This document shows positions 9,836 through 20,284 of a stretch of 64,000 nucleotides of DNA, one piece after another. Made by a program: the position numbers and the translations under genes. The stretch covers positions 310,001-374,000 of the forward strand of contig NZ_CP109428.1 in the NCBI RefSeq assembly GCF_036250695.1, in the 5' to 3' direction. Every line of letters starts with the position of its first letter. Position 1 is the stretch's first letter. Source of the DNA: Streptomyces sp. NBC_01497. GTDB taxonomy: Bacteria > Actinomycetota > Actinomycetes > Streptomycetales > Streptomycetaceae. The notes under the pieces were generated by a model that was not told where the DNA came from, did not search any database, and was given only the letters and a program-made list of their open reading frames with translations.

Positions 9836-10698
9836 ACCGTGTCCTACGTGGTCAAGTTTCGGAAGCGTTTGTAGCAGCAGAGGGCGGCTGCCAGCCCGAG
9901 GAAGGCCAGGTGGTTGCCGGGGTGGCGTTCGTAGCGGTGGTTGAGTCGGCGGTAGCCGGTGAGCCAGGACATGGTGCGTTCGATGACCCAGCGTCGGCGG
10001 CCTAATCGCTCGCTGGACTCGATTCCTTTGCGGGCGATGCGGACCCCGATGTGCTTGCCCCAGAGCCATCGCCGCAGGTGGGGGACGTCGTAGGCCTTGT
10101 CGGCATGGAGACGCTGAGGCTTGGACCGGGCTGCGTGGGATTCGTGTCCCATGTGGAAATGGGACAGCATCGGCTTCAGCCCAAGGCTGTCGTGGGTGTT
10201 GGCCGCGGAGAGTCCGACGCGTAAGGGCAGTCCGTTCGCGTCCGACAGGACATGCATTGTGGAACCGTGCTTACCCCGGTCCACGGGGCCCGGACCTGCA
10301 AGTTCGCCCCCTTTTTTTAGCGCGTACATGCGCGGAGTCCAAGACCGCGCGGGAGAGGCCGATCAGGGCTTGTTCGTCCAGGAGTTGGAGGACTCCCTGG
10401 TGCACTCGGCCCCAGACCCCGGCACGGGACCAGATGACGAAGCGGCGGTGCACGGTCGACTTCGACGCTCCGAAGCACGGCGGCAGCGATCGCCAGGCGC
10501 AGCAGCTGACCAGCACATAGATGATCGCGGCGAAGACCGCCTCATCATCGATGTTCGCGACCCCGCCGCCCTGCGGCCGCACCCTCGCCGCGGGCAACAA
10601 CGGCCGCGCTATCTCCCATAACCCAGCCGGCACAATCCAGTCCCGACGAGCCCTGTCCATAGAAACGATCTACCTCAACCGGCCATGTAGGACACGGT
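9836..10698 (-). mobile_element. IS5-family element, diverged member of group 2
   Basis: 16-bp inverted repeats with one mismatch lie at 9836-9851 (ACCGTGTCCTACGTGG) and 10683-10698. They resemble the ends of the IS5 copies at 19.4, 20.3 and 62.5 kb (GACAGTGTCCTATGTGG), so this is an older relative. Confidence 0.85.
9844..10660 (-). CDS. IS5-family transposase in two overlapping ORFs
   Basis: ORF1 (10660-10271) begins MDRARRDWIVPAGLWEIARP and carries GCAWRSLPPCF-like and VLDSAHVRAKK motifs, with the first catalytic Asp. ORF2 (10329-9844) carries DRGKHGSTMHVLSDANGLP, HADKAYDVPHLRRWL and RRRWVIERTMSWLTGYRRLNHRYER, with the other catalytic Asp and Glu. The frames meet at a run of seven A and five G on the coding strand near 10308-10320, where a frame shift would fuse them. 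Both halves lack stops, so this copy may still make an active enzyme if shifting works. No partner gene is present. Confidence 0.75.
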
Positions 10699-10729
10699 AT
10701 TTTAAATCCACTGAGGTATGCCCAGACAT

Positions 10730-10768
10730 CGTTGGCCCCAGCCGAATGGGAGGCGACTGGGGCCAACG
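10730..10768. repeat. 12-bp perfect hairpin beside IS5
   Basis: CGTTGGCCCCAG at 10730-10741 pairs exactly with 10757-10768 around a 15-nt loop. It lies 32 bp outside the IS5 right end. It may be a terminator or an operator; there is no T-run. Confidence 0.5.
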
Positions 10769-11500
10769 CGGGCATCGCCTTGGGCCAGAGGTGTCGAGGC
10801 CCGCAGCCGACGATGCACTCCCACCCAAGCATCACAGTGTCTACCTGGCCTCTACAGCACGTCGTCGGAGCGCTCACTGCCTGCCCCGCTCCTTTTGGAC
10901 GGAACTGACACCCGTGTAAGAGCCTGTTCAAAAGGCCCGCTCGCTTAGATGCGAGGGAAGGGGCCCAGTGTGCTATCTGGACGGCTATCGGGTGGTTGAA
11001 CGACGTCGCCAAGCCCGCGTCGCGAACACGCCTACGAGTGGCATCGGCTTGCAAGTTGTCCGCAGGCTCGATGGCCAAGAGTCATGATGGTCCGCCCCAG
11101 CGTGCATCTGTTAGAGCAAGCGGACTGGGCCACAAACCTGCCGCGCGTCTGCATATCAGCGGCCATGGGCAGGGTGTCTGCTTCATCACCCGCACGCTGT
11201 CTGTGTCGACGAGGCGGCTGGGAACGGAACCGATGTGAGCGGATGGACAATATCTGTGCGGTGCCCAACTCCCGCGCAAGGACTCCACGGTGGGGCTAGT
11301 TCTAGCATGCCGAACCTGCCTGGCAGCGAAGCGGCTCCATCGTGCAGATCTGACATCGAAAGCGTTTCCTGTAGACGGATACGTCCAGGAGCGGCGTAGA
11401 TAGGCAGTGCACCCAATAAACACACCCCTTCGCGATACTGGTTTAGGGGGCTCCATCCAGCTCCATCCCCACCTACGCGACCTTCACAGGAAGGAGGGTT
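10769..11500. other. no gene recognised upstream of the VOC gene
   Basis: No protein-coding similarity was found on either strand. The last 15 bases hold the strong ribosome site of the downstream gene. Confidence 0.45.
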
Positions 11501-12055
11501 ATGAGACGTGAAAATCAGCCCGGCGGCGTGCGAGCCGGTACGCGGGTGCCGCACCATCTCACCTACCTTGTGGAAGACCTTCCTGCCGCGGCACTCAAGT
11601 GGCACACGATCCTGGGTGTCGGTCCCTTCCTGTTGCATCCTCACGTTCCGTCCGAGGAGATCACCGTGGGTGGCCGCTCCGCGCAGGTGCGGCACGTCAG
11701 TGCCTTCGCACAACACGGGCCATCCTTCGTTGAGTTGCAGCTGATCGAAGCGTTTGATCCCCCCTCCGCGTTCGAGCAGTACAGGAGCCTAGGGGGACAG
11801 GGCCCGCACCACGTCTGCTATGTGGTCAACGATGTGGAGGCCGAGTCGCTGCGACTGGAAGGTGCCGGGGCGCGGTGCATTGTCCGCGCTAAGGGCGCAG
11901 GGGTGGACATGGCCATCCACGACGGCCGCTCAACTTTTGGTCTTGGGATTCAGGTGCAGCAGGACAACGTTCGATTTACATCATTCTTCGGGCGTGTCCG
12001 TGCAGTGGCATACGACTGGGATGGGGAACAGCTCTTGAGGGAGTTCAGCCTCTGA
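11501..12055 (+). CDS. VOC-superfamily (glyoxalase/methylmalonyl-CoA epimerase-like) protein
   Basis: This 184-aa protein has a vicinal-oxygen-chelate fold. VPHHLTYLVEDLPAAALKW (about 19-37) fits the first beta-alpha-beta half with its metal-ligand His. A second half follows with SFVELQLIEAFDPPS (about 74), GPHHVCYVVNDVEAE (about 100) and a final HDGRSTFGLGIQV. The ATG at 11501 has AGGAGGG 5-6 bases upstream, which fixes the start. Such proteins isomerise or ring-open small metabolites, or bind them; the substrate cannot be told. The gene stands alone between IS debris, with no operon partner. Confidence 0.8.
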   Translation: MRRENQPGGVRAGTRVPHHLTYLVEDLPAAALKWHTILGVGPFLLHPHVPSEEITVGGRSAQVRHVSAFAQHGPSFVELQLIEAFDPPSAFEQYRSLGGQGPHHVCYVVNDVEAESLRLEGAGARCIVRAKGAGVDMAIHDGRSTFGLGIQVQQDNVRFTSFFGRVRAVAYDWDGEQLLREFSL

Positions 12056-12369
12056 CCCCGCTGTTCCCTGAGGTGTGGCGAGGGGGGCCACGCATTGCAA
12101 GCTGGCAGCAGCCCCTTCAACGGGGCGACCATTGTGAACTCCTCAATGGCGACGCCTCGCGACTACGCCGCCCTCGGTGGGCTGATGCGAGTGCCGCCGT
12201 CTGGCGAGGCAAGCACGCTACGGTGTCGTCAGGGTGTTCACGTTTGGCTGGCTCGAAAGCGAACGCCAACGAAGGAACTGGCAGAGCACCGGAGTCATAA
12301 GAACGCAGCCGTGAAGCATGGGGGAGCGAGCCTCCTCGCGGGCGCCGATGGCTGCATGCCCTGAACGGT
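12056..12369. other. no gene recognised
   Basis: Downstream of the VOC gene no recognisable coding region or clear terminator hairpin was found; frames here have no family similarity. Confidence 0.4.
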
Positions 12370-12714
12370 CCTAGCCAAGGCGTTGGGCTGGGCGTGGTGA
12401 AGCAGCTCGCGAGGCTCAGGAAGGCCTTGTAGAGGTCGGCCTTCCGCTCCCATCGAATACTTCAGATACTGAAGCTGTGGAAGCAGGCGATCATCTGCTC
12501 GATTACTCAGCGCAGAAAACCGAGGCCAGAACCGTGCGGGACTCCGCGATGGCAGCGACCGGATTGATGCCTTGAGCTCGGACCGCGGTGGTACCTGTCG
12601 TAGGCGCAGCCAACGGGGGACATGCCAGGCCGTCGGCGGGGCCCCCACGGGGCCCGGAATTGAAGCGATCTCCGCCAGTAAGGGCATGAACGGTGTGACG
12701 GCGCCAGCAGCCCT
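12370..12714 (-). pseudogene. IS5 transposase C-terminal remnant (same group as 56.0 and 61.6 kb)
   Basis: The leftward frame reads VTPFMPLLAEIASIPGPVG, matching VTQLMPLLAKIPSVPGLVG of the IS5 copy at 56.0-56.9 kb, then decays through several frames toward 12370. It abuts MITE copy 1 at 12718. Only the C-terminal half is left. Confidence 0.6.
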
Positions 12715-12717
12715 TGC

Positions 12718-12875
12718 TAAGGGCTGTCCCGTGACCCTGGGCGCCGCTTGCCGATGTCCGGTTCGACCTACTTGGTTAGGATCCGGCTTAGGCCGCGATT
12801 CGGGGCGCAAACGGACAATCAGATCTGCTTGTGGTGACCTACCGACCTCTGCCCTGAGTTACGGGACAACGCTTA
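12718..12875. repeat. MITE-like element, copy 1 (158 bp)
   Basis: It runs from TAAGGGCTGTCCCGTGAC to GTTACGGGACAACGCTTA, so its ends are imperfect inverted repeats. The inner sequence is closely similar to the copies at 21150, 40155 and 54215. It carries no ORF. It borders an IS5 remnant on the left. Confidence 0.85.
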
Positions 12876-13546
12876 GTCGCGGGACCGCTAGCGGAGGTGC
12901 CCCATTCACTGAGCAGGGGTTATGCCTTGCCACCCGGTGGTGTGCGGTCGAATGGGCTGGGATTGCCTGGGGCCCGTCGTGCACTCCAATGTAGGAGGGG
13001 CGGCTGCCCCACGGACGACCAGTAGAGCTGGTTACTGTAGCCGCTCGAACATCGGCCAGTAACACGTGCTGGGCCCGGAACGGCGCCTCCGGGGCCAGCA
13101 CGCACGGCGGGCCGGCGACCGGCCCCGGCCCTCGTGTCAACGGTTGGATCATGCCCGTAGTTCATCCGATAGGACCTACGAACGTGTCCTCTCTCCCGCG
13201 AACCCCATCGGGAAAGCTGGTCCATGCCGTCTTGCCACCCGGACCGCAAGAAGGGCCGCCACGGCCGTGCCGTGTGCCTGCTGTGGTGCGCTGCTGTCGC
13301 ATACGTGACGTCGGCTGCTTCCGGGGGCTCGTCTCGCCCCAATCCTTGTTGTGGTCCGTGGCCCTAGGCGACTCAGCGGACCGTCGATGGGTGGGGTTAC
13401 GGGAGAGGGAGCACTCTTCGCAAGGAGGCAAGGGGCCGTGGTTCTGAGCTGTGAGTCTCGCTTCCAGCAGGAGAAAGCGCTGCTCAGAGGGCAGGTGACT
13501 GTGCTTGGCTGCAACAGCAGGACGGCACTCACTGGTCAAGGCAAGG
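12876..13546. other. no gene recognised
   Basis: The stretch between MITE copy 1 and the 288-aa gene holds overlapping frames on both strands, but none with a recognised family or a good start. Confidence 0.4.
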
Positions 13547-14413
13547 TCATGATTCACCCTTGTTCCCAGTTTGGGAACGAGGATCCTGGCGATACAGTCC
13601 CGGAGGGTCCTGATATGTGAATTCGGTGGCAAGCGCGAGGGCTTGCCGAGCGTCCTCTGTCGTGGTCACGGGCTCACCGCGTTGGCGGGCGTAGCCGTGA
13701 GCGGCCCGAACAAAGCTTTCTACCCAACCCGTGAACCTGGCGCGTTCGGCAGGGTCATTGCGGTCGTTCATGGTCTCGGCGAGCTCATCGAGCCAGTAGA
13801 CAGCGAGGTCGTCCAGCGCGAAGCCTTCTCGGTGTTCAAGGAGACGGCGCGCAACATGGTGCGCGTTTGTGAAACGGCGCTCCTGTGCGAGAACCATTAC
13901 CTGCTCGGCTCGTGCCTCAGCAAAGGCGCGCTCCTCGTGTGCCCGGGCGACCTCGGGAGTCCGACGCTCGCTCGGCGAACGGAGCTGCTCTGCCTTGAGC
14001 CGGCGAGCCTTCTGGTACGCGCCCTGCCTGGAGGTCACGCACAGCGCCTCGACGAAGTGATGCCAAGGCACGCCAGCGGCCCGCCCGTGCTCGATCGCCT
14101 TGAGTTGACCGATGTCGGCCTGTTCGTGCAAGTACTGCCACAAGGTGGCGCGCAGCACAGCCGCCTCGCCCGCGATGTTGACCGGTACGTCATGCGGTTG
14201 CTTCAAGTCGCTCGCCCACCGCTGTGCGTGTACAAGCACGAGAAATAGCTCGTCGGAGGCCGGGAACCGCTCGATCGCAGGATCACCGCCCTGCGCGTAC
14301 AACTCCCGGAGACGATCAGTCATCTTGACCGTATTGATGGGGCCGAGTCGTACCGACGGACGCTTCGGGCGAGGGGCACTTGCGGTCCTTCTCTGCTTCT
14401 TAGTCACGATCAC
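13547..14413 (-). CDS. uncharacterised 288-aa protein
   Basis: The leftward frame is open for 288 codons from a GTG at 14413 (a second GTG lies two codons inside) and has GC-rich third positions, unlike the frame on the other strand. The N-terminus is basic (KKQRRTASAPRPKRPS). The rest is rich in Ala, Arg and Glu and largely helical in character, with ARAHEERAFAEARAEQVMVL (about 157-176) likely to form a coiled coil. No enzyme motif, signal peptide or membrane segment is visible. The ribosome site is weak. I do not recognise the family. It lies alone between a MITE and a dead IS1380, with no operon. Confidence 0.6.
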   Translation of the reverse strand: MIVTKKQRRTASAPRPKRPSVRLGPINTVKMTDRLRELYAQGGDPAIERFPASDELFLVLVHAQRWASDLKQPHDVPVNIAGEAAVLRATLWQYLHEQADIGQLKAIEHGRAAGVPWHHFVEALCVTSRQGAYQKARRLKAEQLRSPSERRTPEVARAHEERAFAEARAEQVMVLAQERRFTNAHHVARRLLEHREGFALDDLAVYWLDELAETMNDRNDPAERARFTGWVESFVRAAHGYARQRGEPVTTTEDARQALALATEFTYQDPPGLYRQDPRSQTGNKGES

Positions 14414-14479
14414 AGTCTGCTTGTCCCGCAGGGCCCCGTGCGATCACGGTGACGATGGGGCCTTTGAGTGACCGCTTAG

Positions 14480-16143
14480 CCTCGATTTTTCGTGACGGGC
14501 CGTCGGGTTCTCCGGCGGTCCGTTTCGGCTTGTCGAGTCGGTGACAGGTAGGACGATGGCCCGGCTGTCGCGTCGGGTGTGCGCCGGGTTCCATGGTCTC
14601 GGTGAGTAGTTCGAGTTCGTGGGGGACGGGTCGTTGTTGCTGGTCATCTGGGGTTCGGGAGTGCATCGAGTCGTTGGATCGCGTTGGTGATCACGTCGGT
14701 CCAGGGCCAGTGGTGGGCGAATCCCAGGTACTGGCGGCGGGCGGTGGTGACGAACTGGGCGGCGGCGGAGAACAGTCGTAGCCGCAGGTGGCGGGGCTCC
14801 CAGAGCCTCGGCTTGCCAGCCAGGGCGAGCATTGGCATCCAGGCTGGCAGGTCGAGGGGCGAGCTGGACGATCTCCAGCCAGATCTGGCTCTGTGCGGTG
14901 TCGTACAGGGGCAGGTCGCGCGGGCCGGCGGCGCGCGCATCGCGGATCCGGTCCTCGGGGCGCCCTGGCGGAGTGCCGCAGTTCCAGGGCGGCGATCGGC
15001 ACGTCGGTGGTGTTGGCGGTAAACGCGGTGAGCCGTAGACCGCCGGCGTCGGTGAACCGCAACTGGACTCTAAGATACGGCCGTTCCTTGCGGACAATCA
15101 GCCGCACCCCTCGCGGCTAGTCCTTCAGAGCGTCGCCGTCGAGCTCGGCGGCCCAGGCGCCATCGCGGAGCTCGCCGCCAGGCTCGACGGCTGGCGTCCA
15201 GGCGGAGGCCGGGACCTTCAGGACGGCCTGGTGAATGGCGTCGGTGATGGTCATCCCGACCAAGTAAGACAGTCACCGGCCCCGCTTCGAGAACCAGGCG
15301 ACGAACTCATGAGTGCTGCTCGCGGAATCCGTACGAATCGGTGCGGACCGGCGGCGCCGGTGACGTTTCGGGAGCTGGGCCAGGGCGAGTTGGGTGGCAG
15401 TCACGTGGTCGGCAGCGGTGTTGCTGCCCGCGTTCCCGGGCCGTAGCGGCGCGGCCACCGGCTCCCCGGTGCCGCCGCGTCCGTGGTCGACGAAGCCCAT
15501 CAGCGGATGATGTCCGAAGGACTTCTTCCAGGTCGCAGCGGCGTCCTGCTCCTCGGAGTGGGCTAGGACCAGCACCCCGTCCAGGTCCACGATCACCTGG
15601 CCGCCCACGTCCGGCGTCGATGCGCCGGCCAGCTTCCAAACCCTGCTCGCGCACTTCAGCCCGCGCCGTCCGGATCGCGGTCAGAGTCCTGTGCCCGCCC
15701 GCGGCGAGCTTGTCGATAAGCCGGGAGACGGTCGAGTCGGAGGCCACCGGCCCGAATACGGCCGGCTTGGCCTGCAGCATCAGGACATCCGCTAGGCAGT
15801 CCCCGCTCAGCGCGACCGCCAGGGCCACGTCCAACAGGATCTTCCCCGGATCATGCACCGCCCGAGGCCGCCGCCACGGCGCGAGCGCCATTGACATCGC
15901 GGTGTCCAGATCGCTCTAGCGGACCGTCTCGACCAGCAGCACCCCGCCGGCCTGGGAGACCACTGGCCGGCCAGCGCCCTCGATGCGGACAGGCGGATAG
16001 GACCCGATACGCTTCTTCACCTGGGGAGTGCTTCTTTCATGCGACGACCTGGACCTGAGAACAAGTCCCATCGTTGCAGGTCAGGGATATTCCTCGCGTT
16101 TCCGATCATGCATCGGACACCCCACCCCGTGAAAGCCCGAGGT
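14480..16143 (-). pseudogene. IS1380-family element, copy 2, degenerate
   Basis: The left end CCTCGATTTTT starts at 14480 after TTAG. The right end GAAAGCCCGAGG ends at 16142 and is followed by TTTAG, so a 4-bp TTAG duplication like that of copy 3 is probable. The leftward transposase reading starts near 15990 (PPVRIEGAGRPVVSQAGGVLLVETVR), meets a stop, continues LDTAMSMALAPWRRPRAVHDPGK and changes frame several times before HHWPWTDVITNAIQRL near 14650. It is inactive but still aligns along its whole length with the intact copy at 54.5 kb. Confidence 0.85.
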
Positions 16144-16752
16144 TTAGGCCTGGCCGCGAGGGCTGCTTGCCCGCGTATCCCGAGCAGCGGTTTGCAGGCC
16201 AGCACCCAGGACGCCGCGCTGACCTGCTTGGCTCCTGCATTGCACGAGGGTCTCGGGCCTCCGGGAAGGAGCATCGTGGCCCGTACTTCGTGCGATTTAC
16301 CGCACGTTTGGGCGAGACAGCACATGTGACCCGGCCTGGGCTGATGGCGCCCTAAGAAGGCGGCCGCAGCTCGGGCCCCTCTGTGTTTTCTGGCCAAGGG
16401 ACGGAAGCCAGTCGTATCGCTTGGGGCAATGACCCTGCATTCAGCGAGGGACGCGCTGAGTTGCCGGCGATTTCGTGTGCAGCTTGAATCCGGGTGCAGA
16501 TGATTTTCTCGTGCGGGTGCGGCTGAGTAGGGCGGGCCGCGCCGGGGAGAGGCTTCTGTTTCTGGCGTGACGGCGGCTGCGGCGGTCCTCACGCCGATGC
16601 CGGGCGTCGACGTTAGAAGCAGGGGAGGGGACCGCGCCCCGTGAGGCGTGCCCTTGTTCCAGGTGTGTCGTTGCTCGCGAGTACCTGTTTCTCAACCTCC
16701 GGCCCTTGTGATCAAGGAATGGGCGGCGGGTCGCCTGGGGTGAACCGGTACG
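16144..16752. other. no gene recognised upstream of the PP2C gene
   Basis: No coding similarity or clear hairpin was found. The promoter of the phosphatase gene should lie near the right edge, but no confident -35/-10 pair is visible. Confidence 0.4.
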
Positions 16753-18093
16753 GTGACAGTCAGTGACGTGTTCTGCGATGTGGGTGCCCGGTTGACGCTC
16801 TTCGTGGTACTCCTCACCCTGGTAGGTGGGGGTCGCCAACGGGAGCGGTGCGTGGTGGATGGGCAAGGTGATCTTCCCCGGCTGCTGACGGCAGCGGAGA
16901 CGGCGGCGCCGGTGGAGGCCGTCGACGTGGTCGCCGAGGACCTTCTGCGGCGTTTCGGCGCCACGCGGGTCTCGTTCCTCATCGTGGACCTGACCGGGAA
17001 AGCGGTGGTGTCGCTGTCCACGGCGTCGCGGGCGAAGGCAGGGGCCGGGCGGCACGCTGCCAAAATCGACCTGTTCGGCAGCGTCTACGAGCATGTGGTA
17101 CGCACCCAGCGGCCATACCAGGAGACGACCCACCAGGGCGAGCGAGTGATCTTTCCGGTCACCAACCGCGGCGATGCCATCGGTCTGCTGGAACTCTTGC
17201 TGCCGGCAGGCTCAGGTCAGGAGGTGCTCGACGCAGCGGGTGAGGCCGCGCACATCCTGGCCTACATCGTGATCGCCAACCAGCGTTTCACCGACCTCTA
17301 CACCTGGGGGAAGCGCAGCAGACCCCTGAGCCTGGCCGCGGAGATCCAGCACCAGTTGCTCCCCCTCTCGCTTACCTGTGAGGCGGCGCAGTTCGCGCTG
17401 TGCGGAAGCCTCGAGCCCTCCGAAGACATCAGCGGCGACACCTTCGACTACACCCTCGACCGCGACACCCTCCATCTGTCCTTGACCGACACCATGGGCC
17501 ACAACCTTCAGGCCGCGCTGGCGGCGACGGTCCTGGTGGGGGCCCTGCGCGGTGCCCGCCGCCAAGGGACCGACCTCATGGAACAGGCCCGCCAGGCCGA
17601 TCAGGCCCTGGCCGACCACAGGCCACACGGTCACGCCACCGGGCAACTGGTGCGCATCGACCTCCACACCGGTCGAGCCGAGCTGGTCAACGCAGGCCAC
17701 CCCCGGCCGCTGCGCATGCGCGACGCAGAGGTGGAGGAGATCGCCTTGGAAGCGGACCAGCCCTTCGGACTGCTCATGCCCATCTCCCACTCCTACCGTG
17801 TCCAGCAGCTCGACCTGCGTCCCGGCGACCGGCTGATCATGCTCACCGACGGCATGCTCGAACGCGGCGTGGAGAAGGTGGACCTGTCCGCCCTTGTGAA
17901 GGACACCCGCCACCTGCACCCTCGCGAGACTGCGCTGACGCTGAGCACCGCCGTCCTGGACGAGGCCGGCGGCCACCTGGAAGATGACGCCACAGTGATG
18001 TGCCTGGACTGGCACGGCCCCCAGGAGACCAAGCGGTACGTCGGCTCCGGCGCGGACATCCAGCAAGCTTCACCCCGCCGCACGAAGCGGTAG
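16753..18093 (+). CDS. PP2C/SpoIIE-type protein phosphatase with GAF-like sensor
   Basis: This is a serine/threonine phosphatase of the Streptomyces RsbU/SpoIIE type, which would control an anti-anti-sigma factor or similar switch. Residues about 40-180 resemble a GAF sensor (VDVVAEDLLRRFGATRVSFLIVDL). The catalytic domain starts about residue 190 (LAAEIQHQLLPLS) and has ISGDTFDY (about 226), LTDTMGHNLQAALAATV (about 244-260), LTDGMLERG and DDATVMCLDW, which supply the metal-binding Asp residues. The first 30 residues are atypical; a GTG at 16852 or 16855, preceded by GGGAG, may be the true start. No partner sigma-regulator gene lies nearby, so its target is encoded elsewhere. Confidence 0.85.
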   Translation: MTVSDVFCDVGARLTLFVVLLTLVGGGRQRERCVVDGQGDLPRLLTAAETAAPVEAVDVVAEDLLRRFGATRVSFLIVDLTGKAVVSLSTASRAKAGAGRHAAKIDLFGSVYEHVVRTQRPYQETTHQGERVIFPVTNRGDAIGLLELLLPAGSGQEVLDAAGEAAHILAYIVIANQRFTDLYTWGKRSRPLSLAAEIQHQLLPLSLTCEAAQFALCGSLEPSEDISGDTFDYTLDRDTLHLSLTDTMGHNLQAALAATVLVGALRGARRQGTDLMEQARQADQALADHRPHGHATGQLVRIDLHTGRAELVNAGHPRPLRMRDAEVEEIALEADQPFGLLMPISHSYRVQQLDLRPGDRLIMLTDGMLERGVEKVDLSALVKDTRHLHPRETALTLSTAVLDEAGGHLEDDATVMCLDWHGPQETKRYVGSGADIQQASPRRTKR

Positions 18094-18254
18094 CGTCACT
18101 CACCGTGCGGGCAGGGTCGACCCGGCCGTGTTGAAGATCCAGCCAGCTCGAAGGCGCCACTGACAGGCTTCGGTGACGGTGGGAAAATTCGGCCCAGGGC
18201 CCGAGGAACCGGGCGGCTTCCGGGTGGCGGTGGTGACCGCCACGGCCGTTTCGA

Positions 18255-19111
18255 TCAGTCCCGTTGCGCTTCCCGAGAGTCTGGCTGCTCGGTTCTGCGA
18301 GAGCTTCTGCGGGTGATTCGCCTGGTCATGAGCGTTATCGCGGCCCAGGTGATGAGCGATTCCGAGTGCTGGATGAGCCGTTCGTGGTCCCGCGCGTGTC
18401 TGCGGGCGCGCATGATCCAGGCGTGTGAGCGTTCGACGGCCCAACGCCGGGGCAGAACGACGAAACAGGGGACGTCCTTCGGACGGCTGACGGTCTTGAT
18501 CGTCAGGTACAGGTAGGTCTTGGCCCAGGTCACGACCTGTCCGTCATAGGTGGAGTCGGCCCAGAAGATGGTGATTTCGAGGTGCATCAGTCGCAGCCGG
18601 AACAGCACTTCCCTGGCGTTGCGGTCGGTCATGTCGGCCGGGGGTGACCATGACGAACAGTGGCAGGCCCTTGGTGTCCACACCAGGTGCCGCTTGCGGC
18701 CGTTGATTTTCTTGCCGGCGTCGTGGCCGCGGGAGTCCTTGCCGACAACGTTGGCGGCCTTGACCGACTGGGAGTCGATCACCGTGGCAACCGCGCCGGG
18801 GGCTCGGCCCATCTCGCGGCGGATCCGCTTGCACAGCTGGTCACGGATCTGGCCGACGACGCCGCAGGCGGCCCAGCGGGCCGTGAACCCGTAACACGTG
18901 CGCCAGGGCGGGAAGTCCTGCGGCAGGGCATGCCACTTGCATCCGGTGTCCACGACATAGCGGATCGCGTCCACGATCCCCCGGCGGGATGCTCCTCAGG
19001 ACGGCCGTCTGCCTTCGTTTCGCAGGCCAGTGTCGACAACATAGGCTCGATCAGGGCCCATTCGTCGTCCCAGGTGTCGGAGGGATAGCAGCGTCGCCGC
19101 GGCACCCTCAA
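18255..19111 (-). pseudogene. IS5-family transposase (group 3), frameshifted
   Basis: The start is at 19111 (RRRCYPSDTWDDEWALIEPML). It shifts frame near 18975 into DAIRYVVDTGCKWHALPQDFPPW, then VIDSQSVKAANVVGKDSRGHDAGKKINGRKRHL with the first catalytic Asp. A further local shift affects VDTKGLPLFVMVTP, followed by ADMTDRNA, WADSTYDGQVVTWAK and LPRRWAVERSHAWIMRARR. The order and motifs match the IS5-type transposases that use KINGRKRH. At least two frameshifts make it inactive. Confidence 0.8.
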
Positions 19112-19139
19112 GGCCGGCCCCGCCGGTCAGGCATCGGTG

Positions 19140-19366
19140 AAGTCGGCGATGACGTCGAGCGTGGACTCGACTGAGCTGAGTTGGGTGTTGAGGTGTTTGA
19201 TCCACCGGCCCTTGGGCTGGAGGGCGGCGTGCGGAGCGACCGTCCCGGAGATGAACCGGCGGATTTCGCTGAGCTGTCGACGACCACCACCTTGCGGCCG
19301 AACCGGCGCCGGCGGCACCACCCGCTCGAACAGCTCCGACAACTCGTCAGGCACGAGACGCTCCAC
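19140..19366 (-). pseudogene. IS5 transposase N-terminal scrap
   Basis: The leftward frame from 19366 begins MERLVPDELSELFERVVPPAPVRPQGGGRR, the conserved N-terminus of an IS5-type transposase as at 4615, then continues into about 48 residues with no transposase similarity before a stop near 19127. It is a truncated relic between two IS elements. Confidence 0.6.
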
Positions 19367-19416
19367 GATTCCCAGGAGCCGAGGCTACCGAACCAACCAA
19401 ATGAGATGACCTCTTA

Positions 19417-20281
19417 GACAGTGTCCTATGTGGAAGCGTCTCGTTGAGCTGAACATGGGGAGAGGTACGTGGAGTTGGATTGTTCCGGATGGTTTGTGGG
19501 AGGTCGCGGAGCCGCTGATCCCTCCGTCGAAGGTGCGGCCGCAGGGCGGCGGGACGCAGGACACGCCTGATGAGACGCTGTTCGCGGCGATCATCTACGT
19601 CCTGGTCAGTGGCTGTGCCTGGCGGGCCCTGCCACCCTGTTTCGGCATTTCGAAGTCCACCGCGCATCGCCGGTTCCTGATCTGGTCGAGAGCCGGGGTG
19701 TGGGGCCGGCTCCACGAGGCCGTGCTGGATCGGATCGACGAGTGCGGACTGCTCGACCTCACACGCACGGTCCTCGACTCCGCCCACGTACGGGCTAAAA
19801 AGGGGGCGAACTCACAGGTCCGAGTCCCGTGGACCGAGGCAAACCGGGCTCCAAGATGCACGTCTTGTCGGACGCGAACGGGCTGCCCCTCGTCGTCGGC
19901 GTCTCCGCAGGCAACACCCCTGACAGTCAGGGCCTGAAGGCGATGGTCGCCGGTCTCCAAACGAGACACGACCCCGAAAACGGCTGGCACTACAAACCCC
20001 GCAAGCTCCACGCCGACAAGGCGTACGACCAGCGCGACCTGCGACGATGGCTCCGCGGCAAACGCATCGGCGTCCGCATCGCCCGCAAAGGAATCGAGTC
20101 CAGCGAACGATTAGGCCGACGACGATGGGTCATCGAGCGGACCATGTCCTGGCTGACCGGCTACCGCAGACTCAACCACCGCTACGAACGTCATCCCCGC
20201 AACTACTTGGCCTTCCTCGGCCTCGCCGCCGCCCTCTGCTGCTACAAACGACTCATTCGGCTCACCACATAGGACACTGTC
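19417..20281 (+). mobile_element. IS5-family element, group 2 copy A
   Basis: It is 865 bp with terminal inverted repeats GACAGTGTCCTATGTGG at 19417-19433 and the complement at 20265-20281. It is flanked by TTA at 19414-19416 and at 20282-20284. The right-hand TTA is shared with copy B, so the two elements are in tandem. Confidence 0.92.
19428..20272 (+). CDS. IS5-family transposase, copy A, needs a -1 frameshift
   Basis: ORF1 starts at 19428 (MWKRLVELNMGRGTW) and contains CAWRALPPCFGISKSTAHRRF and the first catalytic Asp in VLDSAHVRAKKG. At GCT-AAA-AAG-GGG-GCG (19795-19809) a -1 slip gives AKKGGELTG and enters ORF2 with VDRGKPGSKMHVLSDANGLP, HADKAYDQRDLRRWL and GRRRWVIERTMSWLTGYRRLNHRYER. 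Both halves are otherwise open, so this is the only one of the three near-identical copies that could make full-length enzyme. It cuts and inserts DNA at TNA-like targets, as known for IS5-group elements. Confidence 0.85.
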
Positions 20282-20284
20282 TTA

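Noticed and set aside
13571..14248. 225-codon + strand frame opposite the 288-aa gene
   Set aside because: The minus frame has the normal GC-rich third positions and charged helical composition; the + frame does not.
17212..18066. 284-codon leftward frame opposite the PP2C phosphatase
   Set aside because: The + strand has clear PP2C motifs; the other strand is a shadow frame.
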